From contig NZ_JABWCV010000002.1 of the NCBI RefSeq assembly GCF_013371085.1, forward strand, positions 62,001-126,000: DNA of 64,000 nt, written 5' to 3'. Source of the DNA: Vreelandella maris. Its GTDB lineage: Bacteria; Pseudomonadota; Gammaproteobacteria; Pseudomonadales; Halomonadaceae. The first letter of the stretch is position 1; each line of letters begins with the position of its first letter. The translations under genes were made by a program, and so were the position numbers. Under the pieces are notes generated by a model that was not told the DNA's origin, did not search any database, and saw only the letters and a list, made by a program, of their open reading frames with translations. Below, in pieces: positions 50,161 through 57,771 of the stretch.

Positions 50161-50263
50161 GAATGAGTCTCCCCTGACTAAATAGCGGCTGTACGACTTA
50201 TTGACACTGTCGCGTAGGGCATGGAGGCGATTAAGGTGGCATCAATAATAATGGAGCGTTTGA

Positions 50264-51205
50264 ATGATTACCGCCTACCTTACCCACCCAGACTGCTCAT
50301 TGCACCATATGGGGCCGGAGCATCCCGAAAGCCCTCAGCGTCTGGAGGCTATTCGCGCTCGCCTATCGCTTGCTGGTCTATTACAGCAGACCATGCAGGC
50401 AGATGCCAAAGAAGCCTGCGAAGAAGCCCTGGCTAGGGTACATCCCTTGCGTCATCTGCGCGCCCTGGAAAAGTGCTTGCCCAGCGAGGGCATTGTTACG
50501 CTAGATAGCGACACTATGATGAACCCTAACAGCCTGAAAGCCGCGCGCGTGGCTGCGGGGGCGGTCATTCGTGGTGTTGACCAGGTATTTAAACGTCAGG
50601 CGGATAACGTATTTTGTGCCGTAAGGCCGCCCGGCCACCATGCCGAAGCCAGCGATGCCATGGGGTTCTGTTTTTACAACAATATTGCCGTGGGCGCGGC
50701 TCATGCCAAGGCCAAGTATGGCGCCAAACGCATTGCGATCCTCGATTTTGATGTTCATCAGTGCAACGGTACCATCGATATCTTCAAAAATGACCCTGAG
50801 GTGCTGATCTGCACCAGTTTCCAATACCCGTTTTACCCCTGGCGCTATTTGCGCAGCGAGTGGCAAAACGTTGTCAATACGCCGCTGGAAGTGGGTAGCG
50901 ACGGACGCGAGTTCCGTCGCGTAGTGGAAAACCATTGGCTGCCCGCTCTGCACGCCTTTAAGCCTGATCTCGTCATGATTTCCGCTGGGTTCGATGCCCA
51001 CCGGGATGACCCAATGGGGGATCTCTGTTTGGAGGATGAAGACTTCTATTGGGTAACGCACTTGGCAATGGAGATCGCGACACTCTATGCCGACAATCGC
51101 ATTGTCTCGGTTCTTGAGGGGGGCTATAACCCTAAGTCGCTGGCCAGTGGTGTAGAGGCGCATCTCAAAGCGCTGTTGGGTCTGCCCTTTGCAGAGGTCC
51201 CCTAG
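50264..51205 (+). CDS. Histone deacetylase family protein (class II HDAC-like amidohydrolase)
   Basis: The 313-aa zinc hydrolase has HPESPQRLEAIRARL, RPPGHHAEASDAMGFCFYNN (the His-His active-site pair), ILDFDVHQCNGTIDIF (zinc ligands Asp and His) and SAGFDAHRDDPMGD (zinc Asp). All catalytic residues are seen. Bacterial relatives deacetylate proteins, polyamines or acetoin-linked substrates. Being divergent from a Pat-type acetyltransferase, it could reverse protein acetylation, but this is inference. The XRE-cupin gene is downstream on the same strand. Confidence 0.92.
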   Translation: MITAYLTHPDCSLHHMGPEHPESPQRLEAIRARLSLAGLLQQTMQADAKEACEEALARVHPLRHLRALEKCLPSEGIVTLDSDTMMNPNSLKAARVAAGAVIRGVDQVFKRQADNVFCAVRPPGHHAEASDAMGFCFYNNIAVGAAHAKAKYGAKRIAILDFDVHQCNGTIDIFKNDPEVLICTSFQYPFYPWRYLRSEWQNVVNTPLEVGSDGREFRRVVENHWLPALHAFKPDLVMISAGFDAHRDDPMGDLCLEDEDFYWVTHLAMEIATLYADNRIVSVLEGGYNPKSLASGVEAHLKALLGLPFAEVP

Positions 51206-51301
51206 TGCTGGCATCTGATTGGCAACCACTCTTGGCGGCCTGAAGGCTGTGATATCATGGGCGACTTCCAGCCCAAGCCAACGCAGCCAATTTGACAATT
51301 T

Positions 51302-51934
51302 ATGACCGCTACTTCTGAACAGCATGCCGCGCTGCGTATCGCATCGGGAAGCAAACCGTTTGTTGAGCCGCTGCGCCTGGGCGAACGGCTCAAGCAAATC
51401 CGTCTTGCCAATCAATGGACCCTGGAAGACGTTAGCCAGCGCACGGGGCTTGCCCGCTCGACGCTCTCTAAAATCGAGAACGATCAGGTTTCCCCTACGT
51501 TCAGCGTGGTACAGAAGCTGACCACCGGTCTTAACATCGACCTCCCCCAGCTGCTGACACCGCCCAAGCGGGAGCGTTACACCATGGGGCGACGCGATTT
51601 AACCCGGAAAGGAAAAGGTCAGCTGCACCCTACTCCGACCTACGAGCACGAGTTGCTGGGGCATCAGCTAGCCCAAAAACGTATGATTCCGTTCAAAACC
51701 ATTGTGCGGGCACGCAGCTTTGACGAGTATCACCAGTGGGTGCGCCATGATGGCGAAGAGTTCTTGATGGTGCTGCATGGCGACATCATGCTCTACACCG
51801 AATTCTACGCTCCACTGGTACTGGCCGAGGGTGACAGCATCTACTTTGATAGCGACATGGGGCATGCACTCGTTTCCACCAGCCAAGATGACGCAGTGGT
51901 GCTTTCCGTATGTACTCGTGGCGATGTGGCGTAG
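51302..51934 (+). CDS. XRE family regulator with C-terminal cupin domain
   Basis: The 210-aa protein has a helix-turn-helix of the Xre type (LGERLKQIRLANQWTLEDVSQRTGLARSTLSKIEN, given here as motif positions 23-57) and a cupin domain (about 125-205; EFLMVLHGDIMLYTEF). Such regulators often control polyamine, amino-acid or acetyl-compound use and sense a small ligand in the cupin. It lies 96 bp after the deacetylase-like gene on the same strand and may control it or the acetyltransferase. Confidence 0.85.
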   Translation: MTATSEQHAALRIASGSKPFVEPLRLGERLKQIRLANQWTLEDVSQRTGLARSTLSKIENDQVSPTFSVVQKLTTGLNIDLPQLLTPPKRERYTMGRRDLTRKGKGQLHPTPTYEHELLGHQLAQKRMIPFKTIVRARSFDEYHQWVRHDGEEFLMVLHGDIMLYTEFYAPLVLAEGDSIYFDSDMGHALVSTSQDDAVVLSVCTRGDVA

Positions 51935-51951
51935 CGAACGCAAATAGTACG

Positions 51952-52302
51952 TTACAGGCAATTGGTAGGTTTGGGCAGCCCGGCCAGACGGGCAATCCTT
52001 TTTGCCGGACTGCCAGGAAAGAGCTGCATAAGATAAATCGAACGCCCCTTCTCCTCTCCCAACGCATTTTTCGTTGCCTTGACGAGTGGCCGCATGGCCG
52101 GCGCCATTTCGTAGCGTTGGTAGAATGCCCGAACGACTTCAATAATTTCCCAGTGAGCAGGCGTAAGCGGCAAGCCTTCCTCTTTTGCCATTAGGTTAGC
52201 GACGGTATCGCTCCACTCTGACTGATTAACTAAGTAACCTTCCGGATCCAACCCCCATTTTTTTTCTGAATCAAGATAACGGTATATTTTTGAATCTGAC
52301 AT
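51952..52302 (-). CDS. tusE: Sulfur carrier TusE/DsrC family protein
   Basis: TusE accepts persulfide sulfur from TusBCD and passes it to MnmA for 2-thiouridine in tRNA. The 116-aa protein has KKWGLDPEGYLVNQSEWS, LTPAHWEIIEVVRAFYQRY and the C-terminal GLPKPTNCL with the conserved penultimate Cys. It is the last gene of tusDCB-tusE, starting 3 bp after tusB ends. Confidence 0.95.
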   Translation of the reverse strand: MSDSKIYRYLDSEKKWGLDPEGYLVNQSEWSDTVANLMAKEEGLPLTPAHWEIIEVVRAFYQRYEMAPAMRPLVKATKNALGEEKGRSIYLMQLFPGSPAKRIARLAGLPKPTNCL

Positions 52303-52305
52303 GAG

Positions 52306-52596
52306 TTAATACCAAGTAACTGTCTTTGTGTATTGCTCCGTAAGGGCTACAAAGCCGTCCATCTCCAGGGTAGGCAGTTGGTGCTCGGCCGCAATGCTGG
52401 CAAGGCCACGTGACCTCAGGTCCTCCAATAACAGGAAGATTCGTGAAGGGCACTGCTCCCAAGCCGCCCAAGCAGGGGCAAGCGCAGCAGTGACTCCCTC
52501 TTCAATCAACAGCACGCTGTCCTGCGCCCCCACCGCCTGCCGCATTTGAACAGCTACACTGCTATCAGGCGCTTTGGTGAGGATGTGTAGAATCAT
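52306..52596 (-). CDS. tusB: Sulfur transfer complex subunit TusB (DsrH-like)
   Basis: The 96-aa protein has the DsrH/TusB pattern MILHILTKAPDSSVAVQMR, QDSVLLIEEGVTAAL and an ending VALTEQYTKTVTWY. It is one subunit of the hexameric TusBCD sulfur relay for tRNA thiolation. It lies between tusC (10 bp) and tusE (3 bp), consistent with one operon. Confidence 0.93.
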   Translation of the reverse strand: MILHILTKAPDSSVAVQMRQAVGAQDSVLLIEEGVTAALAPAWAAWEQCPSRIFLLLEDLRSRGLASIAAEHQLPTLEMDGFVALTEQYTKTVTWY

Positions 52597-52606
52597 AGTG
52601 GCCCCA

Positions 52607-52972
52607 CTAAAAATTAAGAATGTTGCTGTGCTGTTGCAATAACCCTGGCACTTGCTGTTCCGCTAGGAGAGTAACTCCTTCTACTAGGGAATCCGTGGTT
52701 AAGTGCATGCCTTGCAATGCCTCTTCCGTTACCCATAGTTTCTCAATATCGTACATTTCCAACATGTCGATAGTGGGCAGCGTCGCTTTTTGCCCAGCAG
52801 CCCCACTGCCCTGCTCTTTCAGCAAAGCCAGTATCCCCTGTCCCATGAACAGTAGATGCACGGGCTGGCCAAATGCCGCAGCCACCAAGGCAGCATCTAA
52901 GCCTTCACGCAACCAGTTTGAGTTGTGAGGAGCGTGTCGAATAATCACTAACAGCGCATTGGGCGTCGTCAT
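52607..52972 (-). CDS. tusC: Sulfur transfer complex subunit TusC (DsrF-like)
   Basis: The 121-aa protein has LLVIIRHAPHNSNWLREGLDA and PVHLLFMGQGILALL, typical of DsrE/F-like folds of the TusC group. I chose ATG 52972 because AAAGGAG lies 5 nt upstream; a start at 52987 overlaps tusD. It is a non-catalytic subunit of TusBCD. Confidence 0.92.
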   Translation of the reverse strand: MTTPNALLVIIRHAPHNSNWLREGLDAALVAAAFGQPVHLLFMGQGILALLKEQGSGAAGQKATLPTIDMLEMYDIEKLWVTEEALQGMHLTTDSLVEGVTLLAEQQVPGLLQQHSNILNF

Positions 52973-52983
52973 GGGGTCTCCTT

Positions 52984-53376
52984 TCAAGCAAAGGTAATGA
53001 GGCGATCAGCACGTTGCTGTAACTCAAGCAACTGGCCAAGACCGGTCAACTCAAAGGGAGGAGAGAGATTAAACGCTTGTTTTCCATGACGCTGCGCTTC
53101 CGACTCATCCATCAACCCACGCCGCAGAGCAGCGGCAATACAGACATCCAGGGGAACCGCATGTTGCTGGTGCAGCTCAGCCCAGGCGTCGCGCATATTG
53201 AGTTCGTCTTGCGGTGGCGCCATCAGAGAAGAGGCATTATGAACGCCGTCGTGATAGAAAAAAACACCTGCGAGTTGATGCCCACGCGCCAGCACGGCAT
53301 GGGCAAAACGCAATGCAGAGTGAGGGGCCGGGCTGCTGTACGGTGCGCCCATTACCAATAAGCCGTACTGCATCAT
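52984..53376 (-). CDS. tusD: Sulfur transfer complex subunit TusD (DsrE-like)
   Basis: TusD holds the active-site Cys that takes sulfur from TusA in the tRNA thiolation relay. The 130-aa protein has GAPYSSPAPHSALRFAHAVL, GVFFYHDGVHNAS and LDVCIAAALRRGL, whose Cys (about residue 79) is at the catalytic position. It is the first gene of the tusDCB-tusE operon. ATG codons at 53376 and 53373 are both possible. Confidence 0.94.
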   Translation of the reverse strand: MMQYGLLVMGAPYSSPAPHSALRFAHAVLARGHQLAGVFFYHDGVHNASSLMAPPQDELNMRDAWAELHQQHAVPLDVCIAAALRRGLMDESEAQRHGKQAFNLSPPFELTGLGQLLELQQRADRLITFA

Positions 53377-53415
53377 TTTAATACCTAGTTGTTAATACCT
53401 AGTGACGGTGGCCCT

Positions 53416-53449
53416 AAAAAAAAGACAGACCCTAAAAATAGGGCCTGTC
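53416..53449 (-). terminator. Rho-independent terminator of yccA
   Basis: GACAGACCCTA (53424-53434) and TAGGGCCTGTC (53439-53449) form an 11-bp stem with one G-U pair on the minus strand. The A-run at 53416-53423 gives the U-tract. It separates yccA from tusD, so the tus genes probably have their own promoter. Confidence 0.88.
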
Positions 53450-53475
53450 ATATCATCTAGTAGCGCTGCCAGAGA

Positions 53476-54156
53476 TCAATCGTTGCTCATGATACCCAGA
53501 ATTGAAAGCAGGCTCACAAACAAATTGTAGATCGAAACGTAGAGCGTCACGGTGGCGAGAATATAGTTGGTCTCGCCAGCACGGTGAATGATCTCGCTGG
53601 TTTGATACAGGATGGCAGCTGAAGCAAACAGCACAAAACCAGCCGATACCATCAGTGAAAGCGCAGGAATGTTAAAGAAGAACCCAGCAATCATGGCAAG
53701 AATCAGCACGATGACACCTGCCATCAAGAAGTTGCTCAAGAAGCTAAAGTCTTTCTTGGTGGTTAGCGCCACCGCTGATAGACCCACAAACGTCAGACCG
53801 GTCATGGCCAGCGCGTTCATGATCAGTGCACCGCCGTTAGGCAGGGTCAAGTAAGCAGAAAGAATCGGCCCTAGCGTAAAGCCCATGAAGCCGGTGAAGG
53901 CAAACGTTGCCAACAGACCCGCTGCAGAGTTAGCGGTTTTGTGGACAAGGAACATCAGGCCGTAGGCACCAATGAAGAACACAAAGATGTTCATCTGTTG
54001 AATACCCAGTGCAACTGCGGCACCTGCGGTTACTGCCGAAAACAGCAGTGTCATTGCCAGTAGCGCGTAGGTATTTCGCAACACCTTGTTAGTACTAACA
54101 CTATTAGCAACGCCGCCCGACTGGGGACGTGCCATACGTGAATCGTTGTAAGCCAT
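53476..54156 (-). CDS. yccA: Bax inhibitor-1/YccA family inner membrane protein
   Basis: The 226-aa protein has seven TM helices and BI-1 family motifs (KVLRNTYALLAMTLLFSA, GFTLGPILSAY, and a C-terminal LYVSIYNLFVSLLSILG with an ending Asp). E. coli YccA binds and modulates the FtsH protease; other BI-1 proteins act as calcium leak channels. It lies upstream of tus genes, as in E. coli where yccA is next to tusE, but with a terminator between. Confidence 0.92.
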   Translation of the reverse strand: MAYNDSRMARPQSGGVANSVSTNKVLRNTYALLAMTLLFSAVTAGAAVALGIQQMNIFVFFIGAYGLMFLVHKTANSAAGLLATFAFTGFMGFTLGPILSAYLTLPNGGALIMNALAMTGLTFVGLSAVALTTKKDFSFLSNFLMAGVIVLILAMIAGFFFNIPALSLMVSAGFVLFASAAILYQTSEIIHRAGETNYILATVTLYVSIYNLFVSLLSILGIMSND

Positions 54157-54341
54157 GTGTTCATGCTCCCTAATGGTATTTCCAACAACTGACCAGCATG
54201 CCGTTACCGAGTTCCAGACGCAAGCCTTTGTCTATTTCACACTATCTTCTTCGTCAATGGTTATTCAACGTTGCATCAGCTTAGCAAACATTGTCTATGC
54301 TTTCTGAACACTCAATTGGACACGCTACTATGAATAAAATT

Positions 54342-54485
54342 CTACTCTCTGGCCGAACGTTGGTCGGCAGCGCCCTGTTCTCTTGATTGTTCCAAACCAC
54401 CCAGCGTTAGGGTACGCATACGCTCTCGATCTTGGTAGAGGCGATTAATAGCAGCTCGCTTATCGTCGACCGCCTGGGGATACAT
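54342..54485 (-). CDS. Small hypothetical ORF, possibly the C-terminal part of a split gene
   Basis: A 47-codon ORF with ATG at 54485 and TAG at 54342-54344, encoding a charged peptide with RAAINRLYQDRERMRTLTL. It starts 9 bp after the stop of the small membrane ORF at 54494-54664 and in the -1 frame relative to it. The two together read like one protein of about 110 aa with an N-terminal helix. It may be the second half of a frameshifted gene or a separate small gene. Nothing else is recognisable in the 54157-54493 gap. Confidence 0.4.
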   Translation of the reverse strand: MYPQAVDDKRAAINRLYQDRERMRTLTLGGLEQSREQGAADQRSARE

Positions 54486-54493
54486 GCTCTCTT

Positions 54494-54664
54494 TCAGCTT
54501 TGCCCTTCTTCTTTGTCATCGTTTTCGTCTTTATGCGGCGTTACTGCGGTAATCGCCGTTTGACGAACATCCTGCGGGGAGTTGTAGAGACGAGCATCAA
54601 TCACATGCAGCACCGCCAATTGCGCAAATAACACCGCAAAACAGACGATCAGACCTTTTAACAT
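54494..54664 (-). CDS. Small membrane protein, 56 aa
   Basis: ATG at 54664 and TGA at 54494-54496 encode a 56-aa peptide with an N-terminal hydrophobic helix (LIVCFAVLFAQLAVLHVI) and a polar acidic tail (KDENDDKEEG). No clear ribosome-binding site is seen. The ORF just downstream (54342-54485) continues in the -1 frame with compatible composition, so this may be the 5' part of a broken gene. No family recognised. Confidence 0.5.
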   Translation of the reverse strand: MLKGLIVCFAVLFAQLAVLHVIDARLYNSPQDVRQTAITAVTPHKDENDDKEEGQS

Positions 54665-54815
54665 GGCGGTTTTTCCAGAGAGTTAACGTTAATCGCATAG
54701 TAGCCGATTGTTGACTAAACACAATCGCTTTAAGCGAGAGATGTCGCCCTCCCCAGCCCCGCCTTTCACAAAGATGGTCTACAGTGAAGGTGACTCAAAA
54801 ACCAAGGAGAGGATT

Positions 54816-55004
54816 ATGGCGACGTTTATCGTCTACAGAGCTGTCAAGGAAGGTGCCGAGATTGATTCACAGCCCGAATGGTGGGTGGTTGATACGCGTG
54901 AGGCGAGCGCTAGAGATGGCGAGTTCGTTAGACACCGCTGCGCAACGAAGCCTGAGGCTGATCGAGAAGTGCGCCAGCTCAATGAGCAATATGAAGATAC
55001 TTGA
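54816..55004 (+). CDS. Small conserved-looking hypothetical protein, 62 aa
   Basis: ATG 54816 is preceded by AAGGAGAGG, an excellent ribosome-binding site, which settles the start against a longer reading from 54708. The product is small, soluble and acidic with WWVVDTREASARDGEFVRH and a C-terminal LNEQYEDT. I do not recognise a family. It stands alone between the small membrane ORFs and the gene at 55.1 kb. Confidence 0.7.
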   Translation: MATFIVYRAVKEGAEIDSQPEWWVVDTREASARDGEFVRHRCATKPEADREVRQLNEQYEDT

Positions 55005-55091
55005 GATTCGCTGGAAAAATGTCTAACAATAGCGGTAGAGGCCGCTCTGGCCTCCATCCGCTTATTGGATCTAACTGATTATTCGTACCCG

Positions 55092-55433
55092 TTAGTCCTT
55101 AACCGAGACGGTACGCAGGTCATCAACGGCCACGCCTTCTGGCAAATCCGAGACTTCTGCAGGCAACCACACCGGAGAAAGATCACTGTCTTCTCTGCCA
55201 TCGTCAAAATGATGGCCAGGAATTCGATAAACGACTCGATTGTGATGATGGTCCCACGCAAATACACGATCCATATGCTTATCCTGGTAAATGAACATAA
55301 CCTTTATGACCGCTAGGTTTAGCGTGATGTTCCATTGACGCTGATCGATAACCGTGACCCGATGTTGCTTGATGAGCTTTGCTTGATGAACGTTGCTAAA
55401 TAAATAATGGGTGATCGCTTGAAAGAACCTCAT
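55092..55433 (-). CDS. Hypothetical protein, 113 aa
   Basis: Starts at ATG 55433 on the minus strand (a TTG at 55451 is also in frame). The product has FQAITHYLFSNVHQAKLIK, VMFIYQDKHMDRVFAWDHH and an acidic C-terminus with EVSDLPEGVAVDDL. It looks like a real protein in composition but belongs to no family I know. Its 5' end overlaps the divergent gene at 55407 by 27 bp, so one of the two may start later or not be expressed. Confidence 0.55.
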   Translation of the reverse strand: MRFFQAITHYLFSNVHQAKLIKQHRVTVIDQRQWNITLNLAVIKVMFIYQDKHMDRVFAWDHHHNRVVYRIPGHHFDDGREDSDLSPVWLPAEVSDLPEGVAVDDLRTVSVKD

Positions 55434-55745
55434 GATGGTAAAGACCCGCAAGAGGCTCTACGCGCCAGGCTCAACAAAAGCTTACAGGAACGCAGGGCCT
55501 CAGCAGTACGCAGAAGAATAGGCGCCCGAGCTACCCGGCAGCAGTTCCTGGAAGCGACTCGCAACGTGGGCGTGATCGTAGTGGCCACCTGTTTCACGGC
55601 GGGCTGGGTAGTCACCAATCCCATCTTAAATACCGACAATGTTTGGATGGGCGTGGGATTGGGTATACTCTTGATCTTTGTCGGATCATTCGGCTATGGT
55701 TATGTGGAGCGGGACAAAACCTCAGATGAGGAAAGTAAGCCATGA
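55407..55745 (+). CDS. Small inner membrane protein with two TM helices
   Basis: The 112-aa product has a basic, charged N-terminal half (RRIGARATRQQFLEATR) and two TM helices (NVGVIVVATCFTAGWVV and MGVGLGILLIFVGSFGYGY) with a short polar tail. The ATG has no good ribosome-binding site. The stop overlaps the next small gene (ATGA), so the two are probably coupled. No family is recognised. Confidence 0.6.
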   Translation: MGDRLKEPHDGKDPQEALRARLNKSLQERRASAVRRRIGARATRQQFLEATRNVGVIVVATCFTAGWVVTNPILNTDNVWMGVGLGILLIFVGSFGYGYVERDKTSDEESKP

Positions 55746-55885
55746 ATGAACTTATTCTTGCCAGTATGTTGATGAGCCTTGCGGTAGTATCAGGCGGTAT
55801 GGTCTGGAGTCAGTACCGCGAGCACCACGGTAAAAAATCACTTACCGAGAGCGCATTTTCCTGGATTGCCAAGCGCTTCGCTTAA
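55742..55885 (+). CDS. Small single-pass membrane protein, 47 aa
   Basis: ATG 55742 overlaps the stop of the upstream gene by 4 bp (ATGA) and the frame runs to TAA at 55883-55885. The peptide has one N-terminal TM helix (LILASMLMSLAVVSGGMVW) and a basic tail (SQYREHHGKK). A terminator follows 20 bp later, so this closes a two-gene unit. Function unknown. Confidence 0.6.
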   Translation: MNELILASMLMSLAVVSGGMVWSQYREHHGKKSLTESAFSWIAKRFA

Positions 55886-55908
55886 TAGCTACAGCTTATA
55901 AATAACAA

Positions 55909-55933
55909 AGGGTCGCTACTAGCGGCCCTTTTT
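55909..55933 (+). terminator. Rho-independent terminator
   Basis: AGGGTCGCT (55909-55917) and AGCGGCCCT (55921-55929) form a 9-bp stem with one G-U pair and a 3-base loop, followed by TTTT. It ends the small two-gene unit at 55.4-55.9 kb. Confidence 0.85.
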
Positions 55934-56022
55934 GTTTATTCCCTATACGCTTAAACGCTCAATTCTCGACTTCCGCGCCACCAAACAAAGAACATGCGCA
56001 CTTATTACGCTAAGAGACCCAA

Positions 56023-57084
56023 ATGCCTGTAATCCAGCGACTGCTTCGCGTCCTCAAAGCATCAACTCTTCAAATCTCATGGACATTTCTTCTGCTAGTA
56101 GTCCTCGCACACATGGGCACTACCTGGGCGTTTTTTTCCATGGTCGGCGAAACAATGGCCGACTCCATTACCGATTGGGTTTATTTTTATGTGGTGGTTG
56201 CCAGCACCGTCGGTTTCGGTGATTTCAGCCCCGAAACAGTGGCCGGCAAATGGATCACCACGCTCTATCTCATTCCCGGCGGCATTTCGCTGTTTGCAGC
56301 GTTGATTGGTAAAGCCACTGTCACACTTTCAGTTTTTTGGAGACTGCAGATGCAAGGAAAAGGCGATTTTAGCCACCTAACCGGCCATACTCTCGTTATC
56401 GGCTGGCACGGCGAAACCACAGAACGTATTTTGGATATTCTCAAAGCCGATAAAAGCCTACCTGACGAAATAGTGCTTTGCGTTACCAAAGAGATGAGCA
56501 ATCCACGCCCAGCCGATCTTAAATTTATTAAAGGTGAGAGTTTTTCCAATGCTGATCTTCTCAAGCGGGCGGGGGTTGAGAACGCCAGCCGTATCATTAT
56601 TTATGACACAAGCGATGACCGGGTGGCCACAGTCGCACTGAGTGCCTACAGCCTAAAAGGGAAAGGTGCCCATATTGTCGCCCACTGCGCAAATCCTGAC
56701 ACCGCGGCGATGCTACGTCGTACCTTACCCGGTATCGAATGCACCCAGGCGCTGGCACTTGAAATGCTGGTACGCTCTGCTTCAGATGCCGGTATTTCGC
56801 GAGTGGTTAATGAGCTACTTGCCGTCGATCGCGGTGCTACGCAGTATCAAACGAAGATAAGTAACCCGCCTACTGGTGCCACTTTTGGCGACCTTTTTAT
56901 ACAGGCGAAAAGAATCTGCAACGCCACTGTTTTAGGGCTCGCTAGCGGCCAGGACGATAGCGAAGACAACATGCTCAACCCTGCCACAGACCGTCCACTA
57001 AAAGATGGCGATATCGTCTACTACATGGCCAATACACGGCTTTCGGAACAACAAATGGGAGGTTTGCTCAGCGAGTCCCACTAG
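56023..57084 (+). CDS. Ion channel protein with TrkA-N (RCK) domain, K+ channel type
   Basis: The 353-aa protein has TM helix 1 (WTFLLLVVLAHMGTTWAFF), a pore loop with selectivity filter TVGFGD (about residues 61-67), TM helix 2 (WITTLYLIPGGISLFAALI) and a cytoplasmic RCK domain with LVIGWHGETTERI (nucleotide-binding start) and IVAHCANPDTAAML. It is a two-TM K+ channel with a ligand-gated RCK domain. K+ control fits an osmoadapting organism. It stands alone, with a terminator upstream. Confidence 0.92.
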   Translation: MPVIQRLLRVLKASTLQISWTFLLLVVLAHMGTTWAFFSMVGETMADSITDWVYFYVVVASTVGFGDFSPETVAGKWITTLYLIPGGISLFAALIGKATVTLSVFWRLQMQGKGDFSHLTGHTLVIGWHGETTERILDILKADKSLPDEIVLCVTKEMSNPRPADLKFIKGESFSNADLLKRAGVENASRIIIYDTSDDRVATVALSAYSLKGKGAHIVAHCANPDTAAMLRRTLPGIECTQALALEMLVRSASDAGISRVVNELLAVDRGATQYQTKISNPPTGATFGDLFIQAKRICNATVLGLASGQDDSEDNMLNPATDRPLKDGDIVYYMANTRLSEQQMGGLLSESH

Positions 57085-57121
57085 AGCAATCCCCCTTCGC
57101 TTCGCCTAACGCACACAGGTG

Positions 57122-57733
57122 TCAGCTATCTTGATTAGGATATGGAGCTTGCTTCAGTAGCGTTGCGAGGTGAACACAGTTACGGGCAAGTCCCGCCGTT
57201 GCGGTTTGAACGACCTCTGGCGTCTGCTTCAAATCTTTGAAATCGGTTGACTGCATTGCTTCGCCTACCCAGTAGGTAGAAGCATTCGCTGGAATAGTGA
57301 AACCGACATCGTTCAAGCCCTGGAACAGTTCAGCGATAATATGATGCGCGCCATCTTCATTACCCACTGCCACGACGCCCGCGACACAACCGTATGAGAC
57401 GAGCCGCCCCTGGCCATCTGTCTCACCCAGGAAAGCATCAAGCCGCTCTAGAACGCGCTGGCAAACACTGGAGTGATGCCCTAACCAAACTGGGCTACCC
57501 AAGATGAATATATCGGCGTCTAGGATTCGCTGGCGAAGTTGAGGCCAATCATCCCCCTCTCCTTCATCAGAAGTGACGCCAGGTTTAATGTTAAAATCGA
57601 CTGCGCGGATCTGCTCGCCGGTGACACCGTGTCGCTCAAGCTCTGTTAGCGTCTCCGCTATAAGCCGCTCGCAAGAGGACTCGGCGGGTGAAGGTGTAAG
57701 GGTACAGTTAATTGCAAATGCCGTGAGTGCCAT
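57122..57733 (-). CDS. Flavodoxin family/NAD(P)H-dependent FMN reductase-like protein
   Basis: The 203-aa protein has a flavodoxin-like fold: ALTAFAINCTLTPSPAESSCE (start of the FMN loop), ADIFILGSPVWLGHHSSVCQRVLERLD (given as residues 70-97) and SYGCVAGVVAVGNEDGAHH. It matches the NADPH-dependent FMN reductase/flavodoxin group often annotated as NAD(P)H oxidoreductase. Partner and substrate are unknown. It is followed upstream on the same strand by an MBL hydrolase gene, 38 bp away, so the two may form one unit. Confidence 0.85.
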   Translation of the reverse strand: MALTAFAINCTLTPSPAESSCERLIAETLTELERHGVTGEQIRAVDFNIKPGVTSDEGEGDDWPQLRQRILDADIFILGSPVWLGHHSSVCQRVLERLDAFLGETDGQGRLVSYGCVAGVVAVGNEDGAHHIIAELFQGLNDVGFTIPANASTYWVGEAMQSTDFKDLKQTPEVVQTATAGLARNCVHLATLLKQAPYPNQDS

Positions 57734-57771
57734 GTGCTACCTCCATGTGACTGTCACTTCAATTACTAACG

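Noticed and set aside
50501..51415. A 304-codon antisense frame across the deacetylase and regulator genes
   Set aside because: It overlaps two well-supported genes with full catalytic and HTH motifs; its product has no recognisable domain.
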